The position numbers and the translations under genes were made by a program. A stretch of DNA of 64,000 nucleotides. Source: Euwallacea fornicatus. Its lineage: Eukaryota; Arthropoda; Insecta; Coleoptera; Curculionidae. The notes beneath the pieces were generated by a model. That model searched no databases, was not told the DNA's origin, and saw only the letters and a program-made list of their open reading frames with translations. The stretch is taken from assembly GCF_040115645.1 (NCBI RefSeq), contig NC_089542.1, forward strand, positions 5,332,001-5,396,000, read 5' to 3'. Positions 14,039 to 29,300 of the stretch are shown here, one piece after another (position 1 is the first letter of the stretch; every line of letters starts with the position of its first letter).

Positions 14039-14307
14039 TTACACACTAGTGTTATTGTTATCATTTAAACTACTAATCTCAGTCATAGGCACGTCATTGG
14101 CCCTATAGATGGAATTGATTACTGATTCAGGAACAGAGGGGTGTTGAGATTCGCGATGTCTCCTTAGGTCCACTTTCCTCTGGAAGGACTTTTCGCATAA
14201 TCCGCAGGAAAAGGGTTTATATCCCGTGTGCTTGCGCATGTGCGTAATCAGGTTCGATGATTGGCTGAACGCCTTCGAACACACCACGCACTTATGAGGC
14301 TTTTCTC
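14039..14307 (-). CDS. sens/sens-2: Senseless-like exon 6 (zinc fingers 3 and 4, C-terminus, stop)
   Basis: The acceptor TTTTTTTGCAG ends at 14308 and the exon supplies the last two bases of the split Gly, restoring TGEKPHK. Finger 3 (SQSSNLITHMRKH) and finger 4 (QRKVDLRRHRESQH) follow, then a 33-residue tail rich in Ser and Asn ending NNNTSV, TAA at 14041-14039. The exon is separated from fingers 1-2 by 18.7 kb. Finger residues 3 and 4 are those expected to contact the AATC core in this family. Confidence 0.97.
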
Positions 14308-17300
14308 CTGCAAAAAAAGGATAAATTTGATTAGAGGGTCAGGTTTCACAGAGGGATGGGATTTGCGAATTCAGGGGAGAAACACCGATAAAGTCAGCAC
14401 CCTCTCCACGATATATAAGGAGGGTGTGCCCGTATAAAAATGCAGTCGATAGGGATTAAATCAGTGTGATGGTTGATACCCTCTATGTATGAACGAGCTT
14501 TACATAGATCATAAAAGGACATTGTTAGAACGTATTTTTATACAGTTAGTACACAATCCACATTATTTTTTTTGTGATTGGCCATTTTTTTGGGTATTAT
14601 GGCGATCAGAGTAAGTGGCTAACTCAAGATGACAGACTTTTTGGAAAATTTCATTGGCGTAGTAAATTATTTCTTACACATTTCCCATTTTTATCGTTTC
14701 TTTGCAGATTTTTTTGCAGTCACAATTTGTATGTGGTTTTCTAGTTATGCGGATTTTGTGATTTAAACTGCGTCTTTGTTTTTTGATAGGTAGATAATCA
14801 TTTATAAAATATTTGATACATTTTGCTCGATACGGATATATTTTCATGATTTATCGATGCATCAAGTTACACACACATTTTCCCTGAAATTTTCATAACT
14901 TTTATTTCTATAGACTTATACCTATTTTGTTCTTTAAACCTCTGGTAAACCTCACCTCTGTTTTTTTTTTATTGGGTAGAGACGATAATTGGACTTGTGT
15001 GTGTGTGACTTTGTGTTGTGTTCAATCGTGTTTATACTCTTGCCAAAATTAATTGGCGTAGATTGGTGTCTTCAGAGATTCTTCGAATTTAAAGTGGCTT
15101 CTCCGAACCCTTCTGCGCCTGTTTGTTAAAATGATTTTGCGATTAGTTATCTGTCACAGTTCAGTCGCTAACGAAGTTCTTAACCAGTTTCAGTAAGTTT
15201 CCAAAATTTAGAATTGGATAAGACGAAAATAAGTAATCGTTTGGCAAATTAATTTTTTCTCTCGTTTTCAGATAACATTCGGTGGCGTTCAACATTTAAG
15301 ATCTATTTTCATAAAATTTTCAAAATTACTAATTAAATTGATTTTATTTATTTCCTTTCAGGAGAGACTAGGTTTGCGTTTTTTATTTTTAACGGCCAAC
15401 GACATTAATTTCAGGCGTTATTTATTTAAGCTTAATATGAATTACCGTGTATGTCACTAGCGTTGTTCTTGAGGTTATCCAAAGAGAAACAGCCCTCTTT
15501 AAGTGAGATATTGGGTCCGTAAAATAAAAATTTACTTTATGAAACTAAATCACATAAAATTAAATATAATTATAAATATGAACTTTGTTCAAACTCACTA
15601 GTTAAGTGAAAAATTTTATATTAATTAAGTTCATTTAACATTATTCACGTGGTAAATTTTTCGGAAGCTTGGATTTCTATTCTGAGCGGTGCAATTTTTA
15701 ATATATACGGAGCAAACCAAAAATGTCTATAGAAAACCTTCTCACATTTTCAACACTAATAAATACTTTACAGAACTGTGTATTTGCTTAACTTTTTAAA
15801 TGCAATTTTTAGAGTTTGCTGTATTTATAGCGGAATTTCCATGTCAACAAAATGGATAATGGATATTCAAATTGGCGACAATACCAATTAATTTAACCGA
15901 TTGTGATGTGCAATTATTATGTTGTTTGTGGAATTATTCGCAAAAAGCGCAATTAATATAATTTTTACTGCTTTGTATTTAAATTACGCGTTTGCATCTA
16001 TTTGGGAATTTTGGTTTACGCCTGGCGAAATTGCAAATTCGGTTAAATAAGTAACTTTAATCGGTAATACTCATTTTTATGATTTTCAAAGTCCCTCAAA
16101 AAGGCGGCCCATCAAATGAGTGATAAAAGAAACAAAGATTATTTTCCCCATATTTTTATAAATTTTTTAATGCACATTTTTAATTATTTTCCGGTTTAGA
16201 TGGATGGACCAGAAAATGCTACAAGATACATGTGTATAATACTTTTAACCAAAAAAATCTAGTTACTTTTACTATCTCGATTTTCTACCACTGAAAAAAT
16301 ATCCACTCCAATATATAATATATTTATTTTACTTTCCGAAATTTAAGACAAGTTTTATTAGTATTTTGTGTACACAATCGGCTTACTAACCCCCCGTACA
16401 TTACCTCCTTTCAACTTCTATTACCCAGAACAACGTCTTTGATGAAACCAATTTAGTAATGTTGATTCTTGATTTGCTTTTGAATTTGAAATCAAAGCGA
16501 CGACAAAGTAATAACCGCGTTCTGTCATTAAAATTGCAAAAGCTTTGTGTAGTTGCGATTCGTTTTTCAATAATTTCTTTTTACCCGCTTATGAAATGTA
16601 TGTCAACAGAATTACAGGGACCTCCACGTCAATCATTATGATAATGTCGCTTATGGAGTAAAGCATTATTTATATTCTCCAAGATAAGAATGCGACCTTA
16701 TAAGAGGTAGGTCGGTTATGTTATGTGTGCATTCGGTTTAATTGTATTTTTATCATTAAACCATTGCGGTAATTATTACAAACTTGAAGTAATTGCTAAA
16801 CGTTTTTACTGTATATAGAGGATTAGAGCTAATTATCTATAATGTTTTGTCTTTTTTTTTAATGACTGGCACTGATAATGGCATAAAAACGGCCAATTAA
16901 ATGCGAATGTAAAGTGGAAGCTTTATTCCGTTGATTACGTGAAAGATGGTTTGTAATAAAATAGGTGACACGATTTCGTCAATAACGACAAATTTTATGG
17001 CAAAATTCCGTGTAATAAGGAAAAGTGATACCTCTCGTTATCTGCTTCGCCGGCTGCAAGAAGTGTAATGTGAACATCGACGTTACCCAGTAATAATGTA
17101 ATAATCAGGTAATGAGAATGCACGCGAACGGAAGTCCTATTAAGCGGCTGACGCTCTAAGGGTTGGGGGTAAATCCGATTGCAGGACACTTCCGGGACAG
17201 CACGCGTCTCTTACACACGATATTTATCTTTCCGCCATTAATAATGAATAAATTGACGTGGATGAGCCGAGGTTCTCACTGATGCAATCGGCTATTGATA

Positions 17301-20300
17301 TAAACTGCTCACGGAATAGATATAAATAAAGAAAAGTTTCTTATTGCAATCTTAAGTACTTTACACAACTTTAGATGACTAAAATGATTTTGAAAAGAGC
17401 AAAACGTTCGTTTCTTCAGGAATTGCAATCTGCGATTGATATTTTTTTAAAGTAATTTCCAGGCTAAAAGAGATATAACATTTTACAAAATACAACGTTT
17501 CAGTTGCTCAATATCATCATGAACTTTTTTTTAATATTGATAAAATTACGAATATTTACGGGCGATCTCAAGCGATCTCAAAAATTGTGGAAGTATTCAT
17601 TATTATTGATCAGTTATGTAATATGAGGGACAAAATCAACGTTCACCATGTTTGTTTCCATTAAGTTTTCACCTGCATCCTCACTTTCATCGAAAATGTT
17701 CATTATTCACTTTTTTGGCGAAATAATTTGGAAGGGCCTGATTATCGAAGGCCGGTACGAATCGAGGCTCGCACCTCAAATCAGATTTTGGCTCGAATCC
17801 GGTATAGGCTTGATTGGGCTAGCCTGGCATGTTCGGATCTTACATGCATATCTTCATTTATAATTTTAAGTATTTTGTTGTACATACCAAAATCAGTTAT
17901 TTAGTTTAGGTCAAACTTGAAGTAATTACCTTTCAGAATCTTTTTAGTTCGTAGAGTTTATTAATTTTTTTTAGACACACGAGCTTTTAAATTTAACGAA
18001 AAATATTGCTTTATTTGAGTCATTTAGGCACAACTATTTTTTTCACTCTCTCTTTCTATTACCAATAAATCAAGCAAGAAATCTTTGTCACGACTTTTTT
18101 GACACCTGTTCGTGCTTATCACTAAACGAATCTTTAATTTCGGATCTGTTTGTATTGCCGCCAACCCATAACGTTCTATTACAATTTCCATTGATTAATT
18201 AAGGTTGATAAGTGCGCATTATTGAAATTACCAAGTTAGCAGCGAAATTCCGGACGTTTAAACCCACTCGCACATCATTTTAATTTAGAAATTGTCCAGT
18301 TTTGTGCATTCGTCCATTACCATAATTCATAACCGATTTCGAATCTATATGATAATAACTGCCCATCATTTCTAGTTACTTAGTACATATTACAATCAGT
18401 AATGAACAGCCATTACTGTATTTTTCACAATTATCGTACTAGGTAAATGGTCATTTTTCTTAAGGAAATTATGCATGCATGGTGAAGTTTTTAATGGTGG
18501 GCTTTCGCGGGTCAATTTAATAATGGTCATTTCGTACTGCTCAGTGTCAGATGTCGGTAATGGTTCCTAGTAAATTGGCAATCTTCGAATTTATTATTAT
18601 TCTCTACCTATCGAAATTACAAAAACTTGGTATAGAAATTTATACTGCCGCATTCACTTGATTATTCAGGTCAACTGTTTGATGGAGTCTTTAGATAACG
18701 ATGATAAAAAAAGCAGAATAATTATAGTTTTTTTTATTTTCGAAGCAACGTCTTAGGATTTTTCGTCGATGTATTGCACCCTATACCTTACAAATTTTAC
18801 GTATTAGATGTATTTCATTGTTTATGGGGGTCTTGGTGTTTCTAATTTTTAATTTAATAATTTTTGGCATCACTTGGAATACTTCGTGAATACGTAATCA
18901 GGACTGAATTCAATTAGTCTTTTTTTTATTTAGCGAATAAGTGTATTATTCGATCATTTCTACAGGGTCTTAATTAAATTCATGTACTTATCTTAAGGCC
19001 TGAATTTTTAACTGATTGTATCACAAAAAGTTCTTATAAACGCAGCTTCTGAACGTCTCCGTTTAAGAACTAGAGAGTGTTGAAATTTCATTTTTATATT
19101 TTCGAACGGAGATGTAATAATCAGGGAGTACAGGGCGTTTCATTGCCAAACCCATGTAAATTTCAATACCATCTTATATTACCTTTCTTAGTCATTTAAG
19201 GGCAAAATTGTGTTAAACTTTTTTAAAGGTGTTTTTATGAAGAACGTGAATGTAAAATATGAAAAATGTTCCTCGAACCATTCTCCAGATATTTTGAGAA
19301 AACTTTTTTTAAATCTGCAAGCTTATAACGTTTTTCTTATATTTTCCTCAATAAAACCTCTAGCTACAGCCACCCTATTATCTACTGTGAGTTAAAACTA
19401 AAGTTTCTTAAAAAATGTCTTACACAATAGCAGAGAAAATAAACATGATTAAAGGGCTCTACATTGAAAACAGTTGGATTATTTGAACATTTATTAACTT
19501 AGAAACAGGATTAGGAATGTTTATTTATCGTTTGATAATACTAATAAATACATTATTGTGTTGCTGCTGGTTTAATTAAAGGAAATGTCAGGGCAGCATT
19601 ATAAGATTGTAGATTTTAGAAATGTTTTTTAAAAATATCTGGCAAATGATGTGATGAACATTTTTATATTTTACACGCGAGTCGCTCAAAAGAATTATCA
19701 AAAAAGTCTATAATTATGCCCTTAAACGAAAAGGGAAGATAATATTAGATTGTATTTAAATTTACATGTTCCTCTGGTCGATCTGGCGATACAACACCCT
19801 GTATAATTTCAGCTTAAAAGGATGCGAAAAGTATGTAAGTTAATTACATATTGGTTTAGAACAGCATATTTGCAAAAGAAACTAATTTTTAGTTTTATTG
19901 GCTTGGTTTTTGAGTTTTTGATTATCTATCAACATTTTTTTAATTTTTAATTATTTAAGTGTCTCGACTACAACTGGCCATTGGCACTAAGGATCACAGC
20001 ATTAAATTAAATATCAAACACCTATTTGTTATATATCATTATATAGTCCAATTGCTGTTATATACTGTAGGAGTTTTTCCTGTTGTGCTATGGAGTCTAT
20101 CCTGAGGATATCCTGGATATCACCGTCTATCCCACGTATTACTCTATTATTCGAATACTGAGGGCAATCCACTAAAAGATGCTGTACAATGATGCGGCTG
20201 TTACAGTGGACACATTGCGGTGACGCTTTTCTATTCATTAAGTCATCATGAGTTATTCTTGTGTGCCCAATACGCAATCTTCGTATCACTATATTACTTC

Positions 20301-23300
20301 TCCTGGATAGCCCTAGGGCTTTTGCTGTACATATCAGTGGCTTTATGCGTGACAGTTTGGTATTTAAAAGGGTCCATATATTCTGCCACCTCTCATCCAA
20401 GATTCTAGCAAAATGAGTTCTGATTTCTATTGTCTCTACTCCCCCATCGAACCTCCGTGTCTCCTGCGTTACCGGCTGTTCCTCCATCCATGGGGGTATT
20501 TCAACCATATTTATTCCTTGGATATTTAGATAATTAGTATTCTTTAACAGCTTGTGCAATATTGGAGGCACGGAGTAGGGCCGTTTCCATGTTTCCTCCG
20601 GTCTGAGCTGATTTTTAAATATTGCTGCTACAGGATTTTCTGGATAGGACATAGTGCGCACAAAGTAATTCACGAGCAGTTTTTCCCTTCTCAGATTTAA
20701 TGGTAGTTTAGGCGCTTCATAGGCAAGCGAGTCCAGTGGACTGGATCGACATGCTCCCAAAAAAATTCTAAGTGTTGTGTTTTGTATTGGGTTCAGCAAT
20801 TTCAAGTATGTCTCACATGCCATTGAGTATACAAAAGAACCATAATTCAGTCTGCTTCTTATAAGCGTTCTCAGGAGCATTAGCTCATTAGAGCCCCAAT
20901 GTTGATGTGCTAAAGCTTTTAGTATACTCATCCGCTGCATGCAATTAGTCTTGGTATAAAGGATGTGTTTTTTCCAGTTTATCTTAGCATCAAAAATCAG
21001 CCCAAGGAACAGATGATCTGGAACCACCTGCAGAACGCCTGAATTTAAAATAATTTTCAGTATATATTGCATCTTTCTGCGGCTGAAAAGCTTGACCTGT
21101 GATTTTGCCGTGGAAAATTTAAAACCAGTTTTGGTTGACCAAACTTCCAGGTTATTCATTACATTCTGGACTAGCTTGCTTGTCGACTCAGTATTGGTAC
21201 CCGAACAGTACACCACTAGATCATCTGCAAAGTGAGTGTTTAATTGGTGGTGGTATACACTTGCAAATGTCCGTTATGGCTAAGTTAAATAATGTGGGAC
21301 TGAGAACCGCTCCTTGCGGGACACCATCTCTTAAAAAGTCCTCGTCTGACATATTTCCATTAACCAAAACTCTGACAGTTCTTTCACTTAAAAAATGCTT
21401 AATATAAGACAGCATATTTCTGATTATATAACATCTTTCAAGTTTATTGTAGATCAATGGTTTAAAGACAGTGTCAAAAGCTGCTTCTATATCCAGAAAA
21501 GCAGCAATAACTTCTCTATTAACCATCATGGAGTTAGCTATTTCTGACTGCAAAACAACTAGATTATCTACTGTACTGCGATGAGGGCGAAAACCAGCTT
21601 GATTCTGATTAATGACTTTGTTACATTCAAGATACCATGCTAGTCTCTTGTTGATCATCTTCTCCATTAACTTGCGCATTCTACAGGTTAACGATATTGG
21701 CCGAAAGTCTTTTTCATTTGGAGGAGAGATATTATTTTTCTTGAATGGCAGAATGATGGATTGTCTCCACGAGGCGGGAAATAGTTGACATGTCCAGATT
21801 TTATTATAAAGCATCAACAATTTCCCAAGGTACTCCAACGAAACTTTTTCAGCAGTATGAATGGAACATTATCGGGGCCTGCTGCTGTGTTTTTACAACT
21901 GTTTAGGGCAGAGGTGAGTTCTTCCATTGAATACGGTAGATCCAAGTTGTCTGAAGATTGGAGATGATTAGGTTGTGATATGAATAGGTCTTGTGCTGGA
22001 GATTAGTTGGTTGATTTCCGTTGAAAATAGCACTCTAATATGTCCGCAATGGATTGGTCATCTGTGATGGTTTGATTGTTGTGCTTAATAGAATTTATTT
22101 TGTGGTTAATAGCTTGACCTCGAATGCGTTTGATCTTCGTCCACACTTCTGCTGGCGGCATATCAGGCACTAGGGAGTTAACATAGTCCTCGCAAGATCA
22201 TTTTTTGCTTTCTCTTATTATATGCCTAGCTTGGGCTATTAGCCTCTTGAAATTAATGAGGTCTTCCAAGGTTCTTGTACGCCGGTATCTGTTTAACGCT
22301 TTTTTGCAATCCTTAGTAGATGTACTGCAGAGGTCATTCCACCATAGAACACTCCTGCCAGAGCGGTCCACCCTCCTTTTGCCAATGTGTTTATTTGCCG
22401 CGGAAAGTATTGTATTTGTTAGTTGATTTGTTGCAGTTCAAACGTCTTCCGAGACCTGGATTTGTGTACTTTGTATTCTTGTTTTAGCCGAATATTTATC
22501 CCATTTTGCTTTTGATAGGTTCCACCTCTTAACTATATATGGCTCGGAGGTCGTATTATTAGAAATCAGAATAGGAAAGTGATCACTGTCATATAGACTG
22601 TCCAGAGTTTACCAATTTAGTTGAGATGCTGTATTTAGATCCGTAAAGCTTAAGTCTATCGCACTGAGTGTTCCCGAGGACATGTTAAGGTGTGTGGATT
22701 GCCCTGAATTTGAGAGGTGTATTGTTAAGGACACTTATAATGTTCTCAATAATTTTCCCTCTTTCTGATGTGTGGACCGATCCCCATAATGGGCTGTGCG
22801 CATTAAAATCTCCGAGAAGAATAAACGGTTTTGGCAATTGGCTGATGATTCCACTTATTTCAGCCTTCATGAGTGGATAATTTGGGGGGATATAGACATT
22901 ACACATTGTAATCTTATTAGGACACCATACATTTACTGCTATCAATTCCAGTTCGGAGTTTATTGGGAAATATTCTGAAAAATTTTCATTCAAAATGAAC
23001 ATTGAAGCTCCTCCACTGTCTCGAGCACAATCTGTTCTCAAATAGTGATATCCCTGATAATGTTTGAGTTTCATTAAAATTTGTTTCCTGCAGACAGACA
23101 ATAGTTGGCAGATGTTCCGCAATCAGTTGTTGTAGATTGGCAAGGCGTGGATAGAATCCATCGCAGTTCCACTGTATAATCTTGAAGATGTTGGTTATGG
23201 TTGTTATTGTGCTGAGATATTCGACCGTTGGGAACTGTCTGACATAGTGTCCTCGTCTGAAGTGGATGCAATCCTCTCAATCGATGTGTCCTCAATGTTT

Positions 23301-26300
23301 ATGCCTGCTTTCAGTTTTTTATGCAGTCGTGTAAACCTGTTTTTAATAGACCTCTCCTGGAGAAATGGATAAATGGAATATATATTGTCTAGTAATTGTT
23401 TTACATTGGTTGTGAATTTACAGGCTTCGCTATATGGATCCTCATTGTTAAACGTGTCTTCCAAGAAAGCTATAAAAGTGTCAAAAGGTAGGATGAAATC
23501 ATTGACAGCTGATTCATAACATTCCTTTATTACACCTTTGCTATTATCCGAAAGGGGCGAACAGGTAACCGCTGAGAGGATTTTTCTTTTCTTTTTTAGC
23601 TGTTTTTTAGTTGTAAGTGGTGGCATTAAATTCCGTTCCCCAATGTCATTTTCTTCCGAATCAAGGATTGATAAGGTGCTAGAATGTTGCCTCTTTTGCT
23701 GTGCTATGGTTGCTGTCTCTTGTATTCCCTTCTAAGCGCCTCACCTCCTTTAAGTTAGTGTTCTCATTGCTATCAACTGTGGTTGGAGGATTTGGGCACT
23801 TGCTCGCAATATGACCTGCTTTTTTACATAAAAAGCACTCCATTTTATCAGTAGATAAAAATATTCTATAATCTACTCCCTCAAAGTGCAATAACTCATA
23901 TGTCTGTAGTTGAAAATCCTCAGTGGGTGGTTGAATATACACTTGTTGGCGAAAACATAGGATATGGCTGTATTCATCCCCAGGAATACCAGCTTTTAGA
24001 AACGATATGGGCGATGACATTTGAAGTCCTAGGTTTTTGATTATATTTTCTATGGCATCATGTGGGATGAATGGATTGACGTTAGAAACTATAATTCTTT
24101 TTGTTGGAGAAACTAGTCTTCTAATGCTATGTTGGATTCCCTCAATTATCACTGTACGGTTTCCTCACTTTTTGGATATATGCAAATTCTATTGATAGAT
24201 AGTCTTGAAGCAAATATAATATTTTTAGGCTCAACAACATTCTCTATAGCGTTTACATAATCAAACAGTTAGAAGATTGGTTTCGCATGCAATACTGTTG
24301 CTTGTTCTTTCCTGGGATAGGTTTGCCTTGGCGTTGATTTGGTAACTGCTGAGTACGTCATATTTTTGTTAAATGAGTTTTGCTCAGTTGGATTCATTCT
24401 TTCAATTGGTTTAATTATTTGGCTGCTCTTGTAGTCAAAAACAGCCTCCAAGTGTTTAGACATTACAGCTAAATATTGAGTATTATTTTTTAGAAATAAT
24501 GTTCATTTATATTAGTAGTATTTAAGTATCGGAAAAGAAAAGAAAAGAAAAAAAACAGCACTCGGGTTTTCTTATTACTGCGGGAATTCAAGCAAACGAC
24601 ACCAGAGATTCTCATGATGCTTACTCGTTGACTCTCAAAACCCGAAATCCTGTCAACATTTAAATATAACCTCAAGCCAGTTCGGTCCTGATATTGTAAA
24701 TAAAAGGTTGTGCATTTTTGATTGCATAGACAGCCTTTGATTCTGAAACTGCCAGTGGCGTAGGAAAAATGCAACGATTCTATCAAAACTTACAAACACG
24801 GAACTATGAGATTTTTTACTCACATTTTTAAGTTTAATAGGTTCCTACTCGTATTTACGAAACAGGGTTATGCTTTTTATATTCAGTAAAAACAGCTTCG
24901 TGTTTTAAAATTATGCTCAAGGCATGAGAGTGCGAAGATGTTAATAAACTTGGGAAAATGTGACGTAAAATAAACCATATCAGTTCTGAGATTGTAATTT
25001 AGGAGATCCATAAGATTTAACGTCTCGGATCAAAAAATCGATGCGAATGCGAGATCGGATAAGATCCCCAATAGTTTTAACACCTTTTAGATGCTGATAG
25101 TGAACAGAAAAAAGTGAAAAATTGTTAGAGCTAAGTTCCAATTCGTTCATAAGGCGAGTCATAATTAGGTTGGAAATTTTTAATAATTGCTTCCTAAACT
25201 TAAAACATCCAACAAAGCTCTAAGAATAAATTTTTGGTCAAAAAATGGCACTCGGACATTCCTAAGATTTCGACTATGACAACTATGACTTATGTTGTTT
25301 AAAATATAGAACGTGCAGCAGGAATTTATCTTTAAGGTATTCGATCCCAATTGAATAAGCGGGTAAACTGCTATAAATGTTGCGACATGAACACAATCGA
25401 TTAGACGTTAAGATTAATCAGTTGGTACTAAAAACAGGATCGACAGCATTGATCCGATTGAATTTAACGAGACAAACAAGTTTAGTCTGACATTTGATGA
25501 CTGACACTACTGACAAATATGTGTACATAGGTGATTTGTCGAATTTGAATTCAAAAATTATGACACTTTGAACTTTTCTTTATTATTTTTCTGTGTTTTG
25601 TTATGCCTATCATCGTATAACATTGCAATCAATAATTTGGCAAGAACCGACTAATGTGACAATTCTCGTCGTTAAACTCAAATTAATTTTCTATTTTCAG
25701 ATATATTGCTGTTTTCTTTTCATTCTTTCGGATCGTTACATCTGACTCGTAATTCCTAACAAAATAAATCCGAGTAAAGTGCGATTCTGTTGACTGTTCA
25801 ATCCGCTTCATTGATCGGATTAATGTTCCACGATATACACATAATTATACTCTATTTTTCTTTGTACTGTAAATTGCTTTTAGATATAATCACGGAAATC
25901 TTGGCTCGTTAGGTATCCGCCAGCCTGTCTCAAAGGCATATGATATTGCCCTTGAAATTTCTTTTAAAATATCTTGGTTCCTATGTTCAAGAAGTCCACA
26001 TGAAAAGTCCCACCCTTCCTCTAACTTTTTAATATATTAAAATAGAATTTTTTTAACCAAAATTGCTTGAAAATTTAAATAGTTTTCCAATACTGTCAGC
26101 CATTTTATACAGGGTATTTAACAAACGTGAGCCAACCCAATATTGCATTTTTTTACAATTAACCATTACTTTGTTTTACTTATCTTAATTTTGCGTTTTA
26201 TTACGAATTCAAGGATATATATGTATTTGTCATCCCTCAAATCTTATAACTTTTTAAATATTTACAAAAATGTATTCCCATGTAAGATAGTTAGATGGCG

Positions 26301-29300
26301 GTGTTCTACAAATATATTTTAGTTAACTTTGAAAACAATACGGCTAATGAGTTCATTAGTAGTTATTTGTTTTGTCATTGTTATGGTTTGCCTCAAACTT
26401 AAATTCAATAGTTTATTGCGTTTATAATCAACATTTTCTATGAAAAATGGTTTATACTGAAAAAAAAAGATACTAAATTTGTATGTTTATTTAAAATATG
26501 ACAAAAATTATGTAAAAGGTATTTTTTATTTTTCTTATTTTCTAAACCCAAAAGATATTTACTTTTCGGCCCAACAAGAGTATAATTAATGTTACTAATT
26601 AAAGTTAAAATTACAATAAATTAAATACAATGATAAGGCAAAATAAACATTCATTTATTTTTGTTATTATTTTACAAGTATTGTTCAAAGTTCCATCCAC
26701 TATGTTTAACATAAAGTCGATATCTTTTTTCTAAATTTTAAAGTCATTTTGTAATTATATCACTCTAATTGATGTAAATTATTATATTTCAGACTTTTCT
26801 TTTCATCGCATATAATGTATGATCTAGTTCACACCACATATCTCGTTTTTCAGATATCCCCATAAAAAAGTCTTCAACGAGGGTGAGATCGGGACTATTT
26901 GAAAATGCCTTGGTGGCCATGGAATTGTTCCGTTTCTTTCTGTTCATTTCTGATATTCCCGATTTAGGATATTGCTCAAGAGAAATGTGCTATGTGGTGG
27001 CGTGCTATCTTGTTGCCAAATAATTTCATGACACTCATCAAAGGGTACATTTTCAATGAAATAAAAAATGTATTCATATAAAAACCTATAATACCGTTGA
27101 CTCGTAAAAGTGCCATCGAAAATAATTGGTTCAATAATTTTATTGTTAGTAATGCCACACCCACATGAAAATTTGTGCTTCCTTGAACTTTACTTGTTTT
27201 GTTAAATTTGGATTGCGGCTAGACCAAGTGCTCACATTGTGTTTGTTAAACCCACCAGCAGCTAAAAATGTTGTCTCATCTGTCCATAAATTAAAAAAAA
27301 AGAAGAAATTCGAATTATTCTTGAGCGATTTAACATATAATTATAAAAATTTAATCTGTTCTGAATACGAATATCTGTCAATTTTTTTCCAGCTATAAAC
27401 TTGTTCGCTTTCATTTGGTTCTTTTTTAAAACCATATGTAATAGTCCTCTAGATAGACTCATTTGCAAACTTTCAGTATGTAAAGAGGCACTAGGATTTT
27501 GAGTATAATAGTTTAGAATTCTCTGATCTCTCCTTACATTAATTGGCATAATTCTTTTTTGGGTTTTTAAATATCTTGTTTTTACATTTTATTTCATTTT
27601 TTATTTAAATGTCTTGCCACTTGGTGTATTCCTAATAGGATATACAAGAGCATACTCCCGTTGGGCTGAAAAGTAAATATTTTTTGGGATTAGAAAATAA
27701 GAAAAGTAAAAAATACCTTTTGAAGCAATTTTCTAATATTTTAAGTATATTGACAAAATTTGATATCTTTCTTCTTCAATATATACCATTTGTAATAAAA
27801 AATATTGATTAAAAACGCTATAAACTATTTAATTTAATTTTGGAACAACTCATAACGATGACAAAGCAAATGGCTACTACTGACCACATCAGCCATATTG
27901 TTTTCATAGCTAAACGAGATATATTTGTAGAACACCGCCATCGAACTATGTTGCACGAGAGAAAATATGTGTAAATATTTCAAAAACTATAAGATTTGAT
28001 ATATGACATTATATATATTAAATATATATCGTTGGATACACGGTAAAAAGCAGAATTGAAATATTTAAAAAAAGTAATGCTTAATTATTAAAAAAATGCA
28101 ATATTGGATTGGCACATCTTTATTAAACATCCTGTATAAAACGGCTGACTATATTTAAAGGCTACATGAACTTTCGAGCACTTTTGGTTAATTTTTTTTC
28201 TATTTCAATATATTAAAAACTTAGAGGGGGTAGGACTTTACACGTGGGCACCCTGTACATTCCTATTTATAAAATGTAAAAACACCTAAATTTTATGGCT
28301 TTTCTCTTAAATTGGCACATTTTTCTTGTGTGTAAACGTAACAAACATTTTCTTTAACATTTTCAGTTTATTTGAAGGAGACAAAAACTTAAAAACGGGT
28401 ATATTTAAGTGTTTTTAATGGATTTTATTGTATTATATATCTTACAAAATCATCTTTAGTTTCCTAGCTATATTTCTTTTTTAATAGACCTCGTATGGTA
28501 TTGGTTCACTCAGAATCAATAGACCTTTGCCTGAATCTGGGTTATAAATTCCTTATATAACATCATTGCAATTCAGCCACGTCGATTTATTTATAATTCA
28601 TTTAATGATTTTGTTGTAGCAAAGTTTACTCATTGTAGATGATATTTACAATGGAAATCTAATTTGTAAAAAAGTCGCAAATTGCATGTCCCATATTATG
28701 GTAAACATTACACAGTCTTTGCAAAATTCCCAATAATTATCGACAATACTAATTTCGACTTTATCACAATTACACACTAGCACACACAACGTAATAACTC
28801 TATCACAAACGGTCTCATTTGCCTAATTATCCGCTTAATGCAACACTGTGCAATCCATCAAACTCGGTAATGAACCCATAATTTACGCAGTAATCAAAAT
28901 TTACAATTGTAATTAAACAGCGGTACCATGACAACGAGCGTCATTGGAGGCTATTATCATCCGCAAGTTTCAGTGTGATTTCGAATTTATTTTGAAAATT
29001 TAATGGTGTCCCTTAAGTGATTTTTAATGAATTGTGATTTGGGGTACTGCTCCTGGGTTAACAGTGTTATCGTGTTTCGTTCGTCAGTGACTAAGCGACC
29101 ATTTGTCCGATGCGACATGCAACAACATGCAAAACCAATTTTAATTTAATTTAATAAGTTTAAAAATAGTTTTGAAGCACTTGGCATTAGCCATGCTGTT
29201 GGTTGTACTGTAATTATGGTCATAATTTGCAAAATATTAATGTTTTTTTTAGACAAAGTAGGTAATTACGTACATGGAAAAATGGAAAGCAATCACAGGT

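Larger units (their letters stand above)
19933..24464 (-). mobile_element. Degenerate LINE (non-LTR) retrotransposon, nested in the finger 2/3 intron
   Basis: A minus-strand element with ORF1 (zinc knuckle) and ORF2 (endonuclease, reverse transcriptase, C-terminal CCHC) in the usual order. The 3' end is A-rich (minus strand of about 19933-19955) shortly after the ORF2 stop. The 5' end is not clear; 24465-24790 may be its 5'UTR. Several frameshifts split both ORFs, so it is inactive. It has the same orientation as the host gene and is removed with the intron. The clade is within the I/Jockey/R1-type group; I cannot resolve it further, and no RNase H domain is seen between RT and the CCHC. Confidence 0.85.

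Noticed and set aside
14397..14430. Hairpin-like CACCCTC/GAGGGTG about 100 nt before the finger 3 exon acceptor
   Set aside because: Only 7 continuous pairs with a bulge; expected often by chance.
17741..17830. tRNA-like B-box wording (GGCTCGAATCC)
   Set aside because: No matching A box, acceptor stem or cloverleaf could be drawn.
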